Source: UBA964 sp044375575 (lineage in GTDB: Bacteria; Pseudomonadota; Gammaproteobacteria; Steroidobacterales; Steroidobacteraceae). Taken from it: a stretch of DNA of 64,000 nt. The DNA lies in contig JBILMJ010000001.1 of assembly GCA_044375575.1 (NCBI GenBank), positions 62,001 to 126,000 of the forward strand, given 5' to 3'. Position 1 is the stretch's first letter; each line of letters begins with the position of its first letter. Below are positions 53,592 to 62,097 of the stretch, one piece after another. Under the pieces are notes generated by a model, which made no database searches, was not told the DNA's origin, and saw nothing but the letters and a program-made list of their open reading frames with translations. The translations under genes were made by a program, and so were the position numbers.

Positions 53592-54281
53592 TTATTTCTT
53601 CGCAGCGTCCTTCTTCGGTTCTTCCTTCTTCGCCTCGGCTCCCGCAGCCGGAGCCGCAGTGGCCGCCGCAGCAGCCGCCTCGGCCGGAGCCGCTTCCGGC
53701 TCTTCCGCGCGCGGGCTGTGGATCGACACCACGACTTGGTCCTTGCCCTGCAGCACGGCCGTCGCGACGACGCCCGCCGGCAATTCGATGTCCGAGATGT
53801 ACTTGGACTCGTTGAGGGTCATCTGCGACAGATCGAGCTTGATCTCTTCCGGCAGATCCTTGGGAAGGCAGGTCACTTCGATGTCGGCGATGCGGTGCGA
53901 CACGATACCGCCCTGGGTCTTCACGCCCGGAGAAGCGGCCTCACCCTTGAAGTGGATCGGCAGACGGATACGGATCTTCTCGTCATCGAGCACCCGCTGC
54001 AGGTCGAGGTGCAGCACCTGCGGCTTGGCAGGGTGCAACTGCAGATCTTTGACGATCGCCGCCTGCGTCTCATCGCCGACCTTGAGGCCGATGATGGTCG
54101 AGTAGAACTTTTCATCCTCGATGAGAGTGATCAGCTTTTCGTGATTGAGCGACAGCATGCGCGGATCGCGCTTGCCGCCGTAGAGAATGGCCGGGACTTT
54201 TCCGACACGACGCAGGCGGCGGCTCGCACCCTTGCCTTCGTCGTCGCGGAGTTCCGCAGCGAGTTCGAACGAGATTTTCAT
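53592..54281 (-). CDS. rplY: 50S ribosomal protein L25, Ctc/TL5 form
   Basis: This 229-residue L25-family protein has an N-terminal 5S rRNA-binding domain (about 1-95; RRLRRVGKVPAILYGGKRDP at about 21-40) and the extra C-terminal beta domain of the CTC/TL5 form. A long Ala/Glu/Lys-rich tail ends in KKEEPKKDAAKK. It is longer than the 94-residue E. coli L25 but normal for Pseudomonas-like bacteria. It sits between prs and pth as usual. Confidence 0.95.
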   Translation of the reverse strand: MKISFELAAELRDDEGKGASRRLRRVGKVPAILYGGKRDPRMLSLNHEKLITLIEDEKFYSTIIGLKVGDETQAAIVKDLQLHPAKPQVLHLDLQRVLDDEKIRIRLPIHFKGEAASPGVKTQGGIVSHRIADIEVTCLPKDLPEEIKLDLSQMTLNESKYISDIELPAGVVATAVLQGKDQVVVSIHSPRAEEPEAAPAEAAAAAATAAPAAGAEAKKEEPKKDAAKK

Positions 54282-54329
54282 TGACTGACTCCTAAGTTGA
54301 CGTTTTTCCGTTCCGCGACCAGAACGGAC

Positions 54330-55283
54330 TCAATCGACGTACAGCGAACTCACGGACTCTTCGTCCAGAATTCGACGTATCGTCTCGCCGAGCAGACCCG
54401 CCACCGATAGCTGACGGATTCGCCCGCACGTTCTTGCCGACTCGGAGAGCGGGATGGTGTCGGTCACCACGAGCTCATCGAGCGCTGATTTGCTGATCTT
54501 CTCGACGGCCGCGCCGGAGAGAATGGGATGAGTGATGTAGGCGACGACGCGTACGGCGCCCTCGTCCTTCAATGCCTGCGCCGCGAGGCACAGGGTGCCC
54601 GCGGTATCGACCATGTCGTCGATGAGTACGCAGGTCTTGTCCTTGACCTCGCCGATGATGTTCATCACCTTCGATTCGTTGGGTCGGGGACGCCGCTTGT
54701 CGATGATCGCGAGCTCCACGTCGTCGAGACGCTTGGCGAGCGCGCGGGCGCGTACCACGCCACCGACATCGGGCGACACCACGATCATGTTGGGATAACC
54801 CTGTCGCCACGCGTCGCCGAGCAGCACGGGCGAGGCATAGACATTGTCGACGGGAATATCGAAGAACCCCTGGATTTGCTCGGCATGCAGGTCGACCGTC
54901 AACACGCGACCGATGCCGGCTCCCGTGATCATATTTGCGACGAGTTTGGCCGAAATCGCCGAGCGGGTTGCGCGTGGCCGACGGTCCTGTCGCGAGTAGC
55001 CCATGTACGGCACGACGGCCGTGATGCTCTTCGCCGAGGCGCGTCGACACGCATCGGCCATCACGAGCAGCTCCATTAGGTGATCATTGACCGGCGGACA
55101 GGTCGGCTGCACCAGAACGACGTCGCGGCCGCGAACGTTTTCCATCAGCTCGACATTGACTTCACCATCGCTGAAGCGACCCACGACGGATCGCCCGAGC
55201 GGCACCATCAGGTGTCGCGCGATCTCCTGAGCCAACGCGGGATTCGCGTTGCCGGTGAACAGAGCGAGGGTCTGGCTGTCCAA
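54330..55283 (-). CDS. prs: Ribose-phosphate pyrophosphokinase
   Basis: This enzyme makes PRPP from ribose 5-phosphate and ATP. It has RFSDGEVNVELMENVRGRDV (about 36-55), SRQDRRPRATRSAISAKLV, VLTVDLHAEQIQGFFDIPVD (about 128-147) and the PRPP-binding VLIDDMVDTAGTL (about 218-230). No ATG or GTG fits. The TTG at 55283 has GAGG 7 bases upstream and gives 317 residues, against 315 in E. coli; the longer frame runs back through the tRNA-Gln gene and cannot be coding there. A TTG start is unusual for such a central enzyme. Confidence 0.93.
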   Translation of the reverse strand: MDSQTLALFTGNANPALAQEIARHLMVPLGRSVVGRFSDGEVNVELMENVRGRDVVLVQPTCPPVNDHLMELLVMADACRRASAKSITAVVPYMGYSRQDRRPRATRSAISAKLVANMITGAGIGRVLTVDLHAEQIQGFFDIPVDNVYASPVLLGDAWRQGYPNMIVVSPDVGGVVRARALAKRLDDVELAIIDKRRPRPNESKVMNIIGEVKDKTCVLIDDMVDTAGTLCLAAQALKDEGAVRVVAYITHPILSGAAVEKISKSALDELVVTDTIPLSESARTCGRIRQLSVAGLLGETIRRILDEESVSSLYVD

Positions 55284-55329
55284 TCGTGCCTCTGAATCAA
55301 TGCCGTGTCCTGTCGGTGCAGTCACCGAG

Positions 55330-55404
55330 TGGCTGGGGTGGAAGGATTCGAACCTCCGAATGGCGGGATCAAAACCCGCTGCCTTACCACTTGGCGACAC
55401 CCCA
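55330..55404 (-). tRNA. tRNA-Gln (anticodon TTG)
   Basis: A 75-nt cloverleaf on the minus strand has acceptor stem TGGGGTG/CACCCCA, discriminator G and encoded CCA. The anticodon stem is GCGGG/CCCGC with the loop TTTTGAT, giving anticodon TTG. The D and T arms match E. coli tRNA-Gln closely. It lies 21 bp after ispE and 46 bp before prs, in the same direction, probably as part of one transcript. Confidence 0.95.
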
Positions 55405-55425
55405 GCAGACGCGGTGCCTAAGAAA

Positions 55426-56346
55426 TCATCTCGGCGGGGCACGATCCTGCAGACGGGAGAACACGGGGGATCGCGACATGGCGCGCACCACCCACACTCG
55501 CCAAGGATCCGGCACACGCGCCGCGACCCGCTCGGCCTCGGCCGCGGAGCCGAAACTCGCGAAGATGCAGGACCCTGTTCCCGTCAGCCGCGCCGGGGCG
55601 AACCTCGCCAACCAGTCGATCGCCTCTGCAACCTCGGGGTAGCGTTGCCGCACCACCGGTTCGCAGTCGTTTCGACCCCCCGACGCCAAAAGGGCCGGTA
55701 TTGTGAGGACGGGGGAATTTCGTGTCAATTCAGGCGCCTGGAACACGGCAGCCGTAGGGACCGGGACCCCCGGGTGCAGCACGAGAAACCACCGCTCGGG
55801 CAGCTCCAGCGGGGTAAGGTGCTCCCCCACCCCTTCCCCGAGGGCGCAGCGCCCCCGAACGAAGACAGGCACGTCGGCGCCGAGCGCAAGACCGATCTGC
55901 GCCAGCTCGTCCTCGGTCATCCCGAGCCCCCAGAGGTGATTGAGCGCAAGGAGGGTCGTCGCCGCGTCGGAACTGCCTCCGCCGAGGCCACCACCCATGG
56001 GAATTCGCTTGCGGATGCGAATGCGGACGCCCGATCGGATCGGGGATCCGCCTTTGGCGAGGGAGGCCGCCATCAGCGCTCGGGCTGCACGGACGCAGAG
56101 GTCTTTGTCGGACGGTATCGCCGCGAGTGCGCCGGACTTTGCCAACCCGTCATCCCGACGCTCGATCACGCCGACCGGCGCGGCTTCGAAGGAGAGCTCG
56201 TCGCACAGATCGATGAGCTGAAAAATGGTTTGCAGCTCGTGATAGCCGTCGGCACGTCGACCCGTGATGTGCAGACAAAGATTGAGCTTCGCCGGCGCCG
56301 ACCACCAAGCCGGATGTCCTTCGGTCGACCACCCTTGAGCACTCAT
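55426..56346 (-). CDS. ispE: 4-diphosphocytidyl-2-C-methyl-D-erythritol kinase
   Basis: This 306-residue GHMP kinase of the non-mevalonate isoprenoid route has the N-terminal PAKLNLCLHITGRRADGYHEL (about 17-37), the ATP loop IPMGGGLGGGSSDAAT (about 105-120) and the C-terminal RLTGTGSCIFASF (about 268-280). The ATG at 56346 overlaps the lolB stop as ATGA; six extra upstream codons in the open frame are ignored. It follows lolB in the order usual for gammaproteobacteria. Confidence 0.95.
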   Translation of the reverse strand: MSAQGWSTEGHPAWWSAPAKLNLCLHITGRRADGYHELQTIFQLIDLCDELSFEAAPVGVIERRDDGLAKSGALAAIPSDKDLCVRAARALMAASLAKGGSPIRSGVRIRIRKRIPMGGGLGGGSSDAATTLLALNHLWGLGMTEDELAQIGLALGADVPVFVRGRCALGEGVGEHLTPLELPERWFLVLHPGVPVPTAAVFQAPELTRNSPVLTIPALLASGGRNDCEPVVRQRYPEVAEAIDWLARFAPARLTGTGSCIFASFGSAAEAERVAARVPDPWRVWVVRAMSRSPVFSRLQDRAPPR

Positions 56347-56948
56347 CGAGCGCCTCCGCCCCAACCTTCGATGACGAGACGCACCCGGAGCGATTCGCGA
56401 CTCGCTTCGATCCGTTGCGGCAGCTCGTAGTCGACTCCGGACACCGGCGCGTAATTTTTGAAGATCACCGTCCAGCCTTTTTGCCGAAGACTCTCGAGAC
56501 GCGCGGCGTCGGACGACATCTGCTCCTCGACCGTCTCGCGAGGGTCAGGCACGCCGAGCATCCAGTAACGCAATGATTCGACGGGCAGCACAAAACCGAT
56601 CTGCTGCTCGAGCGCGAGGCGCGAGATCTCATCGCCGGCGCCGTCGGAGTCGAAATCGAGACGCAGCCCACCGACACCGAGCGGTCCTTCGAGTTCGAGG
56701 GTCGAGCGTCGCGTCCGCTGCACCCAGCGCCACGAGCCCGAGAATCCCTCGTCGTCCCGCGCGATCGCCACACGACCATGGGATTCGAACCGTCCCCAGG
56801 ACTGCAGGACGTCGCGCCGCGCCTCCCATGAGGTCGGAAGCATGTTGGGCAAGGACTGCACTCCAGAGAGACTGGCGCAGCCCCCGAGCGCGACGGCAAA
56901 CAGGAGGACGACAAAAATGGTGAATCGAAGCGAGCGGTTCGAAGACAT
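56343..56948 (-). CDS. lolB: Outer-membrane lipoprotein LolB
   Basis: This 201-residue lipoprotein receives lipoproteins from LolA and inserts them in the outer membrane. It has a signal peptide with the lipobox VALGGC (Cys about 24). The LolB core follows: SWEARRDVLQSWGRFESHGR, FSGSWRWVQRTRRSTLELEGPLG, GFVLPVESLRYWMLGVPDP and GWTVIFKNYAPVSGVDYELPQ. It lies 20 bp after the TPR gene and overlaps ispE by 4 bp. I use the ATG at 56948; a GTG three codons earlier is an alternative. Confidence 0.93.
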   Translation of the reverse strand: MSSNRSLRFTIFVVLLFAVALGGCASLSGVQSLPNMLPTSWEARRDVLQSWGRFESHGRVAIARDDEGFSGSWRWVQRTRRSTLELEGPLGVGGLRLDFDSDGAGDEISRLALEQQIGFVLPVESLRYWMLGVPDPRETVEEQMSSDAARLESLRQKGWTVIFKNYAPVSGVDYELPQRIEASRESLRVRLVIEGWGGGAR

Positions 56949-56968
56949 GAGGACCACTACCGAGATCC

Positions 56969-58645
56969 TCAGCGGGACCCGGTTTTTCTTACCTCGTCGG
57001 CGAGGCGCTCGATGGTAGCGCGCAAGGGTTTGGACTCAGGAGCGATCACGAGCGCACGCGCCCAGATCTCGCGCGCCCTCGACTTGTCGCCCGACGCCCA
57101 CAGCGCCTCGCCGAGGTGCGCACCGATCTCCGCCTCGCGCGAGAGGCGCCACGCACGCTCGAGAAACGAGACGGCGCCTTTGTTGTCACCGCGCCGGAAA
57201 CGTACCCAACCGAGACTGTCGACGAACGCGGCGCTGTCCGGACGCTGGGTCACCGCCTCCCGGATCAATGATTCGGCTCGCGCGAGCTGGCGCTTGCGAT
57301 CGGCGAGCGTGTAGCCGAGCGCGTTCTGGATGTTGCCATCCCCCGGACGTATCTTGAGAAGTCTCTCGAATACTTTGACGGCCTCGGTCGTTCGATCATC
57401 GGCATCGAGCAGTACCGCGCGCTGGTAGAGCAAATTGGGATGATCGGGAAAACGTTCGAGCGCTTGATCGAGCGCCTCGAAGGCCGCCGCAGCGAGACCG
57501 GCATCGAACAAGGCACGCGAGCGCACGATTTCGACTTCGATGGCATCGACCCGACCGCCGCGCAGCGCCTGATCGAGAATGGACATGGCCTCTTGGCGAT
57601 CATCTCGCGCAAGCAGCAATTGCGCCGCTCGTACGCGCGGCGGCAACCCCGCCCCCGCCGCGATGAGTTGCCGGTAGCCCTGCAACGCGAGATCCGGCAA
57701 ACCCTTGCGCTCGGCGATGAGCGCGAGGTAGTAGAGCGATTCGCCCGAACTGCGATCGGCCGCGAGGCGCGCGCCAAAGCGTCGCTCGGCCTCCGCCTCA
57801 TCGCCCGTCGCAAGCGCCAACAGCGCAAGGCGGCGGTCGGCTTCGGCCGCCACACGTTCGTTGCCCGGCGTCGACTCGCGCTCGATGACGAGCAGTTCTT
57901 CGCGCGCATCCTCGAGTCGGTCGAGCGCGGTCAGCGTTTCGACTCGCGCGAAGCGATGATTCTCGGGGTCACCCTGGACGAGCAGATTCGCCTCGGCGAG
58001 TGCCGTCTCCTCTTGACCCATTGCAGCGAAAGCCGCCGAGGCCATGCGAATGGTGCGCGCATCGTTTCCTGCACCTTTGGCGCGCGCCGCCTGAACGAGC
58101 GACAGACAGGGGTTCAGATCGTCCGCGTTGCAGGCGATGCGTGCGAGCGCCGAAAGGGTTTGTCCCGACACCGACTCGCGCGGGATGACCTCTCGCAGCA
58201 CCAGCCACGCCGCATGGGTTGCATCGCCCTCCGCAAGCTCGGGCAGCAACTCGGCGAGCGCACGATCGGGCTCGACGTCCGGTTTGGAGAGCAAGGCGCC
58301 GTACACCTTCCGCGCGAGATCGAGTCGCCACGTCTCGAGCGCCACCAGCCCCACGAGGCGCAGCGCCTCGACGTTTTCGCCATCGAGTTCGAACAGGCGA
58401 TCGGCGGATTTCGAGGCGGCAGGCAGGTTTCGACAGGCCCGAGAGATCTGCAGGGCACGCTCGATCACTCTGGGATTCCGATCGGTCATGCCGGCCGAGA
58501 GATAACCCTCTACCGCCCCCCGACAATCCCCCTTCATCAAGGCCTGATCGGCGGCAACGATATCGGCGGTCTCCTGCGCCAGCGCAGCCCGCATGGACAC
58601 CAGGCAAAGGGCGAACAGGCAGGTGAAAACAGAGATCCGAGACAT
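56969..58645 (-). CDS. Secreted TPR-repeat protein
   Basis: This 558-residue protein has a signal peptide (about 1-23, cleavage after ALAQ) and numerous degenerate tetratricopeptide repeats. The clearest are near the C-terminus (GDGNIQNALGYTLADRKRQL; AAFVDSLGWVRFRRGDNKGA). A TPR protein at this place, just upstream of lolB, is conserved in Pseudomonas and relatives. It is probably a periplasmic or envelope scaffold; the function is not established. It is transcribed away from prfA. Confidence 0.85.
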   Translation of the reverse strand: MSRISVFTCLFALCLVSMRAALAQETADIVAADQALMKGDCRGAVEGYLSAGMTDRNPRVIERALQISRACRNLPAASKSADRLFELDGENVEALRLVGLVALETWRLDLARKVYGALLSKPDVEPDRALAELLPELAEGDATHAAWLVLREVIPRESVSGQTLSALARIACNADDLNPCLSLVQAARAKGAGNDARTIRMASAAFAAMGQEETALAEANLLVQGDPENHRFARVETLTALDRLEDAREELLVIERESTPGNERVAAEADRRLALLALATGDEAEAERRFGARLAADRSSGESLYYLALIAERKGLPDLALQGYRQLIAAGAGLPPRVRAAQLLLARDDRQEAMSILDQALRGGRVDAIEVEIVRSRALFDAGLAAAAFEALDQALERFPDHPNLLYQRAVLLDADDRTTEAVKVFERLLKIRPGDGNIQNALGYTLADRKRQLARAESLIREAVTQRPDSAAFVDSLGWVRFRRGDNKGAVSFLERAWRLSREAEIGAHLGEALWASGDKSRAREIWARALVIAPESKPLRATIERLADEVRKTGSR

Positions 58646-58744
58646 CGTCCCGCGACTATATCGGAACAGGGCCGCTTGTCAGCACTCGTCCGCACCCCGA
58701 GAATCGCGCCACCCGCCGCCCCCGCCCGCGCGGTCGCTTCCCCA

Positions 58745-59827
58745 ATGAAAGATTCCATACGTCAACGACTCGATCGCCAGGCCGACCGCTACGAAGAGGT
58801 CGGTCGTCTGCTGGCCGATCCCCAGATGGATGGCGGTTCCAATCAGTTTCGTGAGCTGTCGATGGAGTACGCGAGGCTCACCCCCCTCGCCGAGCGGTTT
58901 GAGGCGTTCCGTCACTTGGAACTTGAACTCACCAACGCGCGCGCCCTGGCCGAAGATGCCGACCCCGCCATGCGCGCGCTCGGTGAGGATGAGGCGAAGC
59001 GACTCGAGACGTCGATCGCCGAAGAGGAGCTCGCGCTGAGGCAGATGCTCGTACCGGTCGATCCTCGCGACGGTCAAAATGTTTATCTAGAGATCCGCGC
59101 GGGTACGGGCGGCGACGAGGCCGCCATCTTCGCGGGCGATCTGCTGCGCATGTACAGTCGATACGCCGAGCGCAAGGGTTGGCAGATCGAAACTTTGAGC
59201 GAAAGCCCCGGCGAGCACGGAGGTTATCGAGAGGTCATCTGCCGCGTGATCGGCTCAGGCGTCTTCTCCAAGCTCAAGTTCGAGTCGGGTACGCATCGCG
59301 TGCAACGCGTGCCGGCGACCGAGGCGCAGGGACGCATCCACACGTCTGCCGTCACCGTCGCCATCCTGCCGGAGCTCGACGAAGTAGAGGACATCGAGAT
59401 CAACCCGGCCGATCTGCGCATCGATACGTTTCGCGCATCAGGCGCGGGCGGTCAGCACGTCAACAAAACCGACTCGGCGATTCGCATCACCCATCTTCCC
59501 ACCGGCATGGTGGTCGAGTGTCAGGACGAGCGCTCGCAGCACAAAAACCGCAGTCGCGCGATGTCCTTGCTGAAGGCGCGACTGAAGGCGCAAGAGCAGG
59601 AGAAACGGGATGCGGCCCAAGCTCGCGAGCGAAAACTACAGGTGGGAAGTGGCGATCGCTCGGAACGCATCCGCACGTACAACTTTCCGCAAGGACGCGT
59701 GACCGATCACCGCATCAATCTCACGCTGTATCAGATCGACTCGATCATCGACGGACGGCTCGAGGATCTCATCGACCCGTTGTCACAGGAACATCAGGCG
59801 GAGCTGCTCGCCGAAGAAGGCATCTGA
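58745..59827 (+). CDS. prfA: Peptide chain release factor 1
   Basis: This 360-residue factor ends translation at UAA/UAG. The stop-codon-reading PAT tripeptide lies in HRVQRVPATEAQGRIHTS (about 180-197) and the catalytic GGQ in ASGAGGQHVNKTDSAIRI (about 227-244). Length is the same as E. coli RF1. Unlike in E. coli and Pseudomonas, hemA does not precede it; the 99 bp upstream lead straight to the divergent TPR gene. Its last 34 bp overlap the convergent membrane-protein gene. The open frame extends far upstream, antisense to the TPR gene, and that part is not coding. Confidence 0.96.
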   Translation: MKDSIRQRLDRQADRYEEVGRLLADPQMDGGSNQFRELSMEYARLTPLAERFEAFRHLELELTNARALAEDADPAMRALGEDEAKRLETSIAEEELALRQMLVPVDPRDGQNVYLEIRAGTGGDEAAIFAGDLLRMYSRYAERKGWQIETLSESPGEHGGYREVICRVIGSGVFSKLKFESGTHRVQRVPATEAQGRIHTSAVTVAILPELDEVEDIEINPADLRIDTFRASGAGGQHVNKTDSAIRITHLPTGMVVECQDERSQHKNRSRAMSLLKARLKAQEQEKRDAAQARERKLQVGSGDRSERIRTYNFPQGRVTDHRINLTLYQIDSIIDGRLEDLIDPLSQEHQAELLAEEGI

Positions 59828-60576
59828 GCACGTCGGTTGCGAAGATCGGCGTAGGCCGCGAGCCCGAAGGCGATGAAGAGCGGCTGGAAGACGGCGCTCA
59901 ACGCCCCCGTCAGTACGCCGCTCATCCAGGCGTCGGGCCCGGGCACCATGGGACCAAGAAATTCGACGAAGAACAAACCGACCAGTGCGCCCATGACGAA
60001 CAGACCCATGACCGTCATGATCACCACGAGCAGGTTGATCGCAAGCGGACGCCATGAACCGCGCACGAGCTGCAGCGCTCCATCGAGTGCCTCGCGCGGA
60101 CTCGCCGACTCGAACGCGACGAGCGCGAGAGCCGGCCAGAATGCCACGATCAAATAAATGCCGGGCAACACCAGCAGCAACGTCCCCAGGATCACGGCGC
60201 ATAAGCCGAGCAGCAGGACACCGAGCGCTGCCGGCAGACGAAAGAGCGCGAGCCGCCATGCTGCGGCGTGCGTTGATGACACCAGCGTCGCACGCTGTCG
60301 GAACATGATGGCGAGCCAGCACCAAAGCGTACCGGCCGCCGAGATCAGCATGAGGATCCACCACGTCATGTCCTTGGTCTCCGCCAAAGACAGTGACTGA
60401 TTCGTGGCGAGCAGATGAGCCGACGGTAGCTGTCCGAGCAGCACGGCGATGAGCGAAAGGGGAACACAGGCGACGAGCGAACGTCGATACAGCGCAAAGC
60501 CGGCGTCGAGCACTTCGCTTAACGTAGCGGCTCGTGGCGGCAACAAACGATCGGCGGGAAAAGAACTCTCTTTCAC
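59794..60576 (-). CDS. Multi-pass membrane protein of unknown function
   Basis: This 260-residue protein has about six hydrophobic segments (near 34-50, 70-88, 110-150, 172-205 and 225-243) and a C-terminal soluble tail. The ARLLL-type repeats and the EALDGALQLVRGSWRPL linker resemble bacterial proteins annotated as glycerophosphodiester phosphodiesterase membrane-domain-like, but no catalytic domain is present and I do not assign a function. It starts with GTG at 60576 after a GGGCGG stretch. It lies divergent from prmC and overlaps the end of prfA by 34 bp, splitting the usual prfA-prmC pair. Confidence 0.7.
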   Translation of the reverse strand: MKESSFPADRLLPPRAATLSEVLDAGFALYRRSLVACVPLSLIAVLLGQLPSAHLLATNQSLSLAETKDMTWWILMLISAAGTLWCWLAIMFRQRATLVSSTHAAAWRLALFRLPAALGVLLLGLCAVILGTLLLVLPGIYLIVAFWPALALVAFESASPREALDGALQLVRGSWRPLAINLLVVIMTVMGLFVMGALVGLFFVEFLGPMVPGPDAWMSGVLTGALSAVFQPLFIAFGLAAYADLRNRRAQMPSSASSSA

Positions 60577-60623
60577 CCGCCCAATCTAGCAGAGCGCGCA
60601 TCCGATCGTGCCAAACTAGCGGC

Positions 60624-61562
60624 ATGACGCCCGGCGATCTCATCGCTCATCCGAGAAGCATCGAATGCCCCTCGCGACTCCGCGAGGCGATCGCCGTGGC
60701 CGCCTCCGCGCTCGAGACGATGTTGCGCGCACCGATCGACATGGCCGCTGGCGATGCGCCCCACTTCGACGCCCTGCGCGAAGCGCAAGCCCTGGTCCTC
60801 GGTAGTCTCGGATTGCCTCGCAGCACGCTCTATGCGGACCCCGATCGACTGCTGACCGCACTCGAGCGCGCCAAAGTCGAGGCGTGGCTATCGCGGCGCT
60901 GCAACGGCGAACCTCTCGCGTATCTCATGGGCGAACGCGAGTTCTGGTCGCTCACTTTCGAAGTCGGCCCGGCCGTACTGGTGCCTCGACCCGAAACGGA
61001 GTTGCTCGTCGAGCATGCCCTGCGCGTCGGCGATGCACTCGAGCGCGCCGGCAATGCCCTGCCCCGGGTGCTCGATTTGGGAACGGGATCGGGCGCCATC
61101 GCCATCGCGATCGCGCACGAGCGCCCCGGTTGGCGGGTGACCGCCATCGAACGATCCGTCGATGCCCTCGCCATCGCTCGGCGCAATGCTGTTCGGCACG
61201 CCGTGACTCACCTCGAATTGTTGCAGGGTGATTGGTTCGAGCCCGTCGCCGATCGGAGCTTCGATGTCGTGGTGTCGAATCCGCCCTATGTCGCTGCGGA
61301 CGATCCACTCCTCGGCGGCGACTCGCTGCGTCACGAACCGCGTGAGGCGCTGACTCCCGGCAACGACGCCCTCCGCGACCTCGCCCATCTCATCGACGAA
61401 GCTCCGCAGCACGTCGACCACGGAGGCAGTTTGCTGTTGGAGCATGGCTCGCGTCAGGGCGCGGCGCTGCGGGCAAAACTTGTCGCGCAGGGTTTCGCTC
61501 ACGTAGTCTCGCACTCGGACCTGTCGGGTCAGGAGCGCGTGACCGAAGGCCAATGGCCCTGA
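60624..61562 (+). CDS. prmC: Release factor glutamine methyltransferase PrmC
   Basis: This 312-residue enzyme methylates the GGQ glutamine of RF1 and RF2. It has an N-terminal helical domain, then the AdoMet motif VLDLGTGSGAIAIAIAHE (about 176-193) and the catalytic DVVVSNPPYVAADDP (NPPY, about 245). The ATG at 60624 gives a normal length; the open frame extends 30 codons upstream into the divergent gene. It follows prfA after the inserted convergent membrane-protein gene. Confidence 0.95.
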   Translation: MTPGDLIAHPRSIECPSRLREAIAVAASALETMLRAPIDMAAGDAPHFDALREAQALVLGSLGLPRSTLYADPDRLLTALERAKVEAWLSRRCNGEPLAYLMGEREFWSLTFEVGPAVLVPRPETELLVEHALRVGDALERAGNALPRVLDLGTGSGAIAIAIAHERPGWRVTAIERSVDALAIARRNAVRHAVTHLELLQGDWFEPVADRSFDVVVSNPPYVAADDPLLGGDSLRHEPREALTPGNDALRDLAHLIDEAPQHVDHGGSLLLEHGSRQGAALRAKLVAQGFAHVVSHSDLSGQERVTEGQWP

Positions 61563-61605
61563 CGCTCCAGCACCGCAATATTTTCAACGTCAACGGAAGT
61601 TACGC

Positions 61606-62097
61606 ATGCTCAAGTTCAAGACCAGTGCCGGCGAGTTCACCGTCGAGCTCTACGAAAAAGAAGCGCCGGAATCCTGTGCCAATTTTTTGCACTATGTCGA
61701 TGATGGCCATTTCGACGGTACGATTTTCCATCGCGTGATTCCGGGCTTCATGATCCAGGGTGGCGGGTTCGCTCCGGGCATGGAGCAGAAAGACACCCGT
61801 CCGCCGATTCGCAACGAGGCAACCAACGGTCTCGAAAATCTGCGCGGCACCCTCGCCATGGCGCGCACGAGCGACGTCCATAGCGCAACCTCGCAGTTTT
61901 TCATCAACCTCGTCGACAACGATTTTTTGAATCACCAGCCTGGCAACTATGGGTATGCCGTATTCGGGCGCGTGACCGCGGGGATGGACGTCGTCGACGC
62001 GATCGCCGACGTCCCGACCACGCGTCGCCGCGGACACGGTGACGTCCCCGTCGATGATGTCGTCATCGACTCGGTCACTCGCGAGAGCGCTGCCTGA
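61606..62097 (+). CDS. ppiB: Peptidyl-prolyl cis-trans isomerase B (cyclophilin)
   Basis: This 163-residue cytoplasmic cyclophilin starts directly with LKFKTSAGEFTVELYE and has no signal peptide. Its core is FDGTIFHRVIPGFMIQGGGF (about 35-54, catalytic Arg), with LAMARTSDVHSATSQFFINL (about 83-102) and YAVFGRVTAGMDVVDAI. Its stop codon overlaps the probable CTG start of mtgA. Confidence 0.95.
   Translation: MLKFKTSAGEFTVELYEKEAPESCANFLHYVDDGHFDGTIFHRVIPGFMIQGGGFAPGMEQKDTRPPIRNEATNGLENLRGTLAMARTSDVHSATSQFFINLVDNDFLNHQPGNYGYAVFGRVTAGMDVVDAIADVPTTRRRGHGDVPVDDVVIDSVTRESAA

Noticed and set aside
52848..54284. 478-codon rightward frame over pth and rplY
   Set aside because: Antisense to two well-defined housekeeping genes and runs through the terminator hairpin.
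57440..58744. Upstream extension of prfA
   Set aside because: The in-frame extension is antisense to the TPR gene. RF1 similarity begins exactly at the ATG at 58745, with the normal 360-residue length.
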